Shown here one piece after another: positions 60,231 through 64,000 of a DNA stretch of 64,000 nt. This stretch comes from Streptomyces shenzhenensis (GTDB lineage Bacteria; Actinomycetota; Actinomycetes; Streptomycetales; Streptomycetaceae): the NCBI RefSeq assembly GCF_003688995.1, contig NZ_PENI01000013.1, forward strand, positions 124,001 to 188,000, written 5' to 3'. Every line of letters starts with the position of its first letter. The first letter of the stretch is position 1. The notes below the pieces were generated by a model that saw only the letters and a list, made by a program, of their open reading frames with translations, had not been told where the DNA came from and did no database searches. The translations under genes were made by a program, and so were the position numbers.

Positions 60231-62013
60231 GGTCCCGCTGCGCCGCAGCCTGCTGGTACGTCTGCTGAGCATCTCCGTGCTCATCGCCCTGCTGTCGATC
60301 GGCTCCACCGCCTGGCTCGTGTTCCGGAGCACCACGCTGGCGATCGAGCGGGAGCGGGGCGACGTCCTGGCGGACGACATGGGGATCCAGGACGCGCTGA
60401 CCGGCTACGCGGCCCGCCACCGGGACTGGAAAGGTGTGTCCCGGACCGTTCGGCGGCTGGCCGAGAAGACCGGCCGTCGGATCACCCTGACCACCCGGGA
60501 ACGCCGGGTGATCGCCGACTCCGGCAGCGGGCGGTCCGGCCTGCCGGCCCGGGCTTCGGCGGTCATCGATCCGCTGAACACGCCCGCCGACGCGGGAGGG
60601 GGCACCGGCTGGGAGGCTTCACGCATCGATCCGCGGGCCGTGGGTCCGTACCGCCTTCCCGCCCAGGAACGACAGCACCTCGAACGCCTCGCCCGTGACC
60701 GCGCCACGTGCCTGGCCGGCATAGGGCTCCGGGCCCAGGTGGCCGTCCGGGCCGGCGGGCGGCCCTACGTCCTGACCTCCCCGTCGGCCTCCTTCGCCCG
60801 CGGTCTGAGCGAGCAGGTGTGCCCTGCCACAGCACTCGAGGAACCCACCAGGACCGAGGCCGGTGCTCTTGAGGAGTTGGGGAGACTGGTGGCCGGTTGC
60901 GCGCAGCGCCGCGGTGTGACCGCCTACGACGACCGCCTGGTGCCCCTTGCGGACTTCGTCGTGCCGTTCAAGGGGACTCCGGGCGAGATCGAGACCATGG
61001 AGAACTGCGTCGAGGAGGCGCGGGGTGACCAACTGGCCGGCTATGTGGCCCCGCCCGCGCTCCTGTTCGTCGCGGCGTCTTCCGGCCCGGCCACCCCCGT
61101 GTTCGACCTGTCCCCGGTCAACACCGCCCGGATCGTGGGCGTCACCGGCCTGGTCCTGGCACTGACGGTCGCGGTGACCGCCGTCATCGCGGTACGGCTG
61201 GTGAGGCCGCTGCGTGCGCTGGCCGACGCGGCCCACGACCCGAGCGGGCAGCACACCCGTGTCCCGGTCACCACCAAGGACGAGACCGGCTATCTCGCCG
61301 CCGCCTTCAACGACCTGTCGGAACGGCGGGAACGCGTCGAGGAGCTGCGCAAGGCCATGGTCAGCGACATCGCGCACGAGCTGCGCACACCGCTGACCAA
61401 TATCCGCGGATGGCTGGAGGCCGCGCAGGACGGTATCGCCGTGCCCGACGCCGCCCTGATCTCCTCGCTCCAGGACCAGGCACTGCTGCTGCAGCACATC
61501 ATCGACGACTTGCAGGTCCTCGCTGCGGCCGACGCCGGGACGCTGCGGCTGCACCCGGAGCGGCTGGTTGTGCGGGAGGTGGTCGAGCAGGTCGCCGCCG
61601 CGCACCGGGCGAACGCTCGGTCGGCGGGTGTCACGGTGCTCACCCATATCGCGGGTGATCCGGTTGTCGACGCCGACCCGGTCCGGCTGCGCCAGGTGTT
61701 GGGCAACCTGATGTCCAACGCAGTACGCCACACCCCGCCCGGCGGCACGGTGACGCTCACCACCCACTGCGGCGTGGACGAGGTCGAGATCCAGGTCGCC
61801 GACACCGGCAGCGGCATCCAGCCGGAGGACCTGTCCAAGGTGTTCGACCGTTTCTGGCGGGCTGAGAAGTCCCGCAGCAGGCGCACCGGAGGCAGCGGCC
61901 TCGGCCTGTCCATCGTCCGGCAGCTGGTCGAGGCCCACGAGGGACAGGTCTCCGTGACGAGCGTGCCCGGCACGCAGACGGTGTTCACCGTACGGCTGCC
62001 CGCTGGTCGGTAG
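60211..62013 (+). CDS. Sensor histidine kinase with large extracytoplasmic domain
   Basis: The 600-residue kinase has a membrane segment near 15-38 and an unusually large outer domain of about 265 residues containing four Cys (in ATCLAG, EQVCPA, VAGCAQ and ENCVEE). A second membrane segment follows near 306-328, then HAMP, the phospho-His in SDIAHELRTPL near 391 and the ATPase domain (NLMSNAVRHT near 500, GGSGLGLSIV near 563). GTG 60211 overlaps the regulator gene. The Cys-rich sensor parallels the Cys-containing lipoprotein of the divergent operon. Confidence 0.93.
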   Translation: MAAVARRVPLRRSLLVRLLSISVLIALLSIGSTAWLVFRSTTLAIERERGDVLADDMGIQDALTGYAARHRDWKGVSRTVRRLAEKTGRRITLTTRERRVIADSGSGRSGLPARASAVIDPLNTPADAGGGTGWEASRIDPRAVGPYRLPAQERQHLERLARDRATCLAGIGLRAQVAVRAGGRPYVLTSPSASFARGLSEQVCPATALEEPTRTEAGALEELGRLVAGCAQRRGVTAYDDRLVPLADFVVPFKGTPGEIETMENCVEEARGDQLAGYVAPPALLFVAASSGPATPVFDLSPVNTARIVGVTGLVLALTVAVTAVIAVRLVRPLRALADAAHDPSGQHTRVPVTTKDETGYLAAAFNDLSERRERVEELRKAMVSDIAHELRTPLTNIRGWLEAAQDGIAVPDAALISSLQDQALLLQHIIDDLQVLAAADAGTLRLHPERLVVREVVEQVAAAHRANARSAGVTVLTHIAGDPVVDADPVRLRQVLGNLMSNAVRHTPPGGTVTLTTHCGVDEVEIQVADTGSGIQPEDLSKVFDRFWRAEKSRSRRTGGSGLGLSIVRQLVEAHEGQVSVTSVPGTQTVFTVRLPAGR

Positions 62014-62060
62014 GTAGGCGAGGGTGGCCGCGGGTGGTGCCGAACGGGCAAAGCCGCGGC

Positions 62061-62097
62061 CCGCTGACATGTGACCGTGCCTGGCACACGTCAGCGG
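62061..62097. terminator. 13-bp hairpin after the kinase gene
   Basis: CCGCTGACATGTG (62061-62073) pairs with 62085-62097 at 12 of 13 positions with an 11-base loop. It lies between the convergent kinase and HD-domain genes and could serve both. Confidence 0.6.
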
Positions 62098-62110
62098 ACA
62101 CCCCGCAGCC

Positions 62111-62758
62111 TCAGGCCGCGCCCCAGCGGGACACGAAACTCATGTCGAATCCGTGAACGGAGCGGTAGAAGTAGTCCGCGGCCGACAGATGCGGTGCTTT
62201 GACGGCGCGGTTGCGTTCTGCCTGTTCGATGATCAACGGGCCGATGGCGGTGTTGATGTCCAGTCGGGGGAACGCCTCATTGATCACGGCGGCTTCCTCG
62301 TCGGAGACGAAGTCGGCCTCGTATCCGAAGTCGACGCCGGTGCCGGCGCTTGTGAGGTCGCAGACGATACCGCGGCGTTGCGTGATGCCAGGGCTGGTGT
62401 GGAGCGCGATCGCGTCCCAGACGACGTCCCTCACCTCGGACGAAACCCCGTGGCGAGCGAGGAGTTCGGCGGCCATGTCGGCGCCGGCGACCTCGAAACG
62501 GTCCGGCCGGGCCTCGCCCGGGGCCGACAGGCCGAGGTCGTGCAGCACCGCCGCGAAGAACAGCGCGTCGTCGTCGTAATCGACATCCCGGCGCAGCCGG
62601 CGGAAGTCGGCGACCTTGAGAGCGAAGAAGTAACTGCGGAGGCTGTGATGCGCGATGGAGGGAGCCTCGAGCTCGAGGACATGCTCGACGACGGCCTGGC
62701 GGAGGGGCGAGGAGGCGAGATCCGGAAGGGACAGCCCCGATGCGTTGCTGATGGTCAT
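62111..62758 (-). CDS. HD-domain hydrolase, cyanamide hydratase-like
   Basis: The 215-residue protein has an HD domain: HHSLRSYFFA near residues 37-46, AAVLHDLGLS near 69-78 with the metal-binding His-Asp, DMAAELLARHG near 93 and ALHTSPG near 116-122. The pattern fits the cyanamide hydratase-like subgroup of HD proteins, though the substrate cannot be told from sequence. It is divergent from the broken AraC/GlxA-type regulator, with a palindrome between. Confidence 0.8.
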   Translation of the reverse strand: MTISNASGLSLPDLASSPLRQAVVEHVLELEAPSIAHHSLRSYFFALKVADFRRLRRDVDYDDDALFFAAVLHDLGLSAPGEARPDRFEVAGADMAAELLARHGVSSEVRDVVWDAIALHTSPGITQRRGIVCDLTSAGTGVDFGYEADFVSDEEAAVINEAFPRLDINTAIGPLIIEQAERNRAVKAPHLSAADYFYRSVHGFDMSFVSRWGAA

Positions 62759-62793
62759 GCACCCACAGTGGCCTGCTCTGGCATGGGCCGACT

Positions 62794-62811
62794 ACTGGCA
62801 AGAGTGCCAGT
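62794..62811. promoter_or_regulatory. Candidate AraC/GlxA-type operator
   Basis: ACTGGCA and TGCCAGT flank AGAG (62794-62811), a perfect 7-bp inverted repeat 36 bases upstream of the HD gene. The half TGGCAAGAGT resembles the AdpA consensus TGGCSNGWWY at 8 of 10 positions, and a further TGGCA lies at 62780-62784. Confidence 0.45.
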
Positions 62812-62886
62812 CGGCGATGGATTCTTGACAAGAGCACCTCGCCGAGAGCGAGCTACGCCTCTCCTCCGCCGGCACGCTTCATCACC

Positions 62887-63103
62887 GATACCGGACTCCC
62901 CCCGATGAAATGGCTCCAACTGGCACGGATCGACCACGCCAAGCAACTGCCCGGACGCGCGACGCGACCATCTCAGCGGCCTCGGCACGGCAGCCACCTT
63001 CCGCACACACTTCACCCAGCACTGCGGACTGCCCCCATCGGCCTACCGCGGCATGTACACCCGCGGCAGCGACAGACCGACGGCCGGTCGCCGCCGCGGC
63101 TGA
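62887..63103 (+). pseudogene. Broken C-terminus of a GlxA/AraC-type regulator
   Basis: One frame reads DTGLPPMKWLQLARIDHAKQ from 62887 and another frame reads GLGTAATFRTHFTQHCGLPP followed by SAYRGMYTRG, with a stop at 63103. Together they are the two helix-turn-helix halves of a GlxA-type AraC regulator, with about 15 residues missing between and a frameshift. The DJ-1-like N-terminal domain is absent. It is divergent from the HD gene. Confidence 0.75.
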
Positions 63104-63108
63104 TCCGG

Positions 63109-63162
63109 TGGCGGTGGCGAAGCCGGCCTCGTGGGCCACCCGTTCCACCGGCAGGTCGCCGA
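63109..63162 (-). pseudogene. Second AraC helix-turn-helix fragment, opposite strand
   Basis: The minus strand reads GDLPVERVAHEAGFATAT, which closely matches the second helix-turn-helix of GlxA/AraC regulators. The residues on either side do not continue the family. It faces the plus-strand remnant that ends 5 bases away, so two different regulator scraps meet here. Confidence 0.5.
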
Positions 63163-63201
63163 ACTCAAGCCCGCCGCCGCGGAGGTCGGCCCGCAGCACT
63201 G

Positions 63202-63309
63202 CCCCCGATCAAGGCCATGCACGCCCTGACCCGTTCTGGTCGGAGCCACAGGTCCGTGGCCCGAGGGCTCGGCCTGGACCGCCGAACCGTGGCCCGAACC
63301 CTTGCCTGA
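63202..63309 (+). pseudogene. Transposase helix-turn-helix scrap
   Basis: The plus strand reads IKAMHALTRSGRSHRSVARG then LGLDRRTVARTLA and stops. This resembles the helix-turn-helix of IS21 or ISL3-family transposases. No start codon and no catalytic part remain. Confidence 0.5.
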
Positions 63310-63351
63310 GCCACGTTCAGGTGTACGGCACCGTAGGCCTCGCGCCGGTGC

Positions 63352-64000
63352 TCAGGACGGGGCTCGTAGTGCCTCGACGGGTTCCATCCGGGAGGCCCGT
63401 AGCGCCGGGTACACCCCCGCGAGCAGCCCGACCAGCGCGCCGGCAACCGGCGCGCCGAGGGCGAGCCGACTGTCGAGTACGGGAGTCCAGTCCTTGAGCG
63501 CCGACGCGGACACGACCACGACCACACCCAGGGAGGCGCCGATGACGCCGCCCAGCAGACCGATCATGGTCGACTCCATGAGGAACTGCCCGGCGATCTG
63601 CCGACGCGAGGCGCCCAGGGCACGCCGTAGCCCGATCTCCCCGACCCGTTCCATCACGGTCACCAGTGTGACGTTGGCGATGCCGATGGCACCCACGATC
63701 AGCGAGACCAGTCCGAGCACCAGGAACAGGCCGTTGACATCGCCCTGAACCCCCTTGCGGGCCTTCGACAGATCGGGCGGCGCGAGCACGGTGAGCGCCT
63801 TCGCGTTGTTGGGCGAGAGAGCTGTGGGTGACTGCCTGGCGACCTGCTGCGCGGCACCGAGTGAGGTGTTGATCAGGACACGGTTCACCATGTCCAGGCC
63901 GAGGCGGTCCCTCGCCGTGGTGGGAGGCAGGATCACCGAGGTGGAAAGGCGCTGTTCACGCTGGAATCCGCCGAGGATCCCGATCACGGTGAAGGAGTGT
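63352..64000 (-). CDS. MacB/FtsX-type ABC permease, partial (right edge)
   Basis: The visible 216 C-terminal residues contain part of an extracytoplasmic domain (FTVIGILGGF at the edge), then three membrane segments with EIGLRRALGASRRQIAGQFL and the ending YPALRASRMEPVEALRAPS. It is a paralogue of the permease at 55424-56707 with clearly similar C-terminal motifs. The frame continues past base 64000. In such operons the ATPase gene lies upstream, so it should be just outside the window. Confidence 0.9.
   Translation of the reverse strand, partial: HSFTVIGILGGFQREQRLSTSVILPPTTARDRLGLDMVNRVLINTSLGAAQQVARQSPTALSPNNAKALTVLAPPDLSKARKGVQGDVNGLFLVLGLVSLIVGAIGIANVTLVTVMERVGEIGLRRALGASRRQIAGQFLMESTMIGLLGGVIGASLGVVVVVSASALKDWTPVLDSRLALGAPVAGALVGLLAGVYPALRASRMEPVEALRAPS

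Overview
The window looks like chromosome of a Streptomyces or close actinomycete. It is very GC-rich, its genes show strong G/C preference at third codon positions, GTG and even TTG starts are common, and many neighbouring genes overlap by ATGA or GTGA. The gene set also fits: a second EF-Tu, a DUF664-type DinB protein, an orphan family-5 binding lipoprotein, numerous FabG-like reductases, and Tat and lipoprotein exports. I saw no tRNA, rRNA, CRISPR array, intact insertion sequence, prophage or biosynthetic megasynthase.

Region 1 (1-22.4 kb) is mostly housekeeping or conserved-hypothetical. It holds a Tat-exported PhoD phosphatase with a possible PHO box, a SWIM zinc-finger/DUF6493 pair, an ACT-GNAT acetyltransferase, a DUF885 peptidase, an Imm21-like orphan immunity protein, the SbcCD nuclease, a YigZ protein, an APC permease, a SixA phosphatase coupled to a CysRS-like protein without catalytic motifs, a CoA-binding protein, PobA, and a divergent ArsR/cation-efflux pair.

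Region 2 (22.4-49 kb) is core-like: YbaK, a cupin regulator, two hexapeptide-repeat proteins, DedA and TVP38 membrane proteins, GalU, a spermidine-synthase-like protein, tuf3, thiolase with a divergent HxlR regulator, UppP, an L,D-transpeptidase, Lnt, Ung, two FabG-like reductases, and a translationally coupled HipA-like kinase/DUF3037 pair. Several convergent pairs are separated by near-perfect hairpins, the best being a 17-bp stem at 29997-30040. Two copies of one dispersed repeat lie 25 kb apart.

Region 3 (49-64 kb) is accessory-like and mosaic. A small secreted protein precedes a first two-component system. Then come a Tat-exported unknown protein and an alpha-L-rhamnosidase-like enzyme with a LacI-type operator candidate. 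A decayed IS5-type transposase abuts the stop of a MacB-type permease. A four-gene overlapping operon (Cys-rich lipoprotein, adaptor with a peptidoglycan-binding-like fold, ATPase, permease) diverges from a second two-component system with a large extracytoplasmic sensor. An HD-domain enzyme follows, beside the broken remains of AraC/GlxA-type regulators and a transposase helix-turn-helix. A second MacB-type permease runs off the right edge.

The most system-like units are the two-component-linked MacB-type envelope cassette, the SWIM/DUF6493 pair, the HipA-like/DUF3037 pair and the SixA/CysRS-like pair. All functions are read from sequence motifs remembered from known families; no database search was possible.
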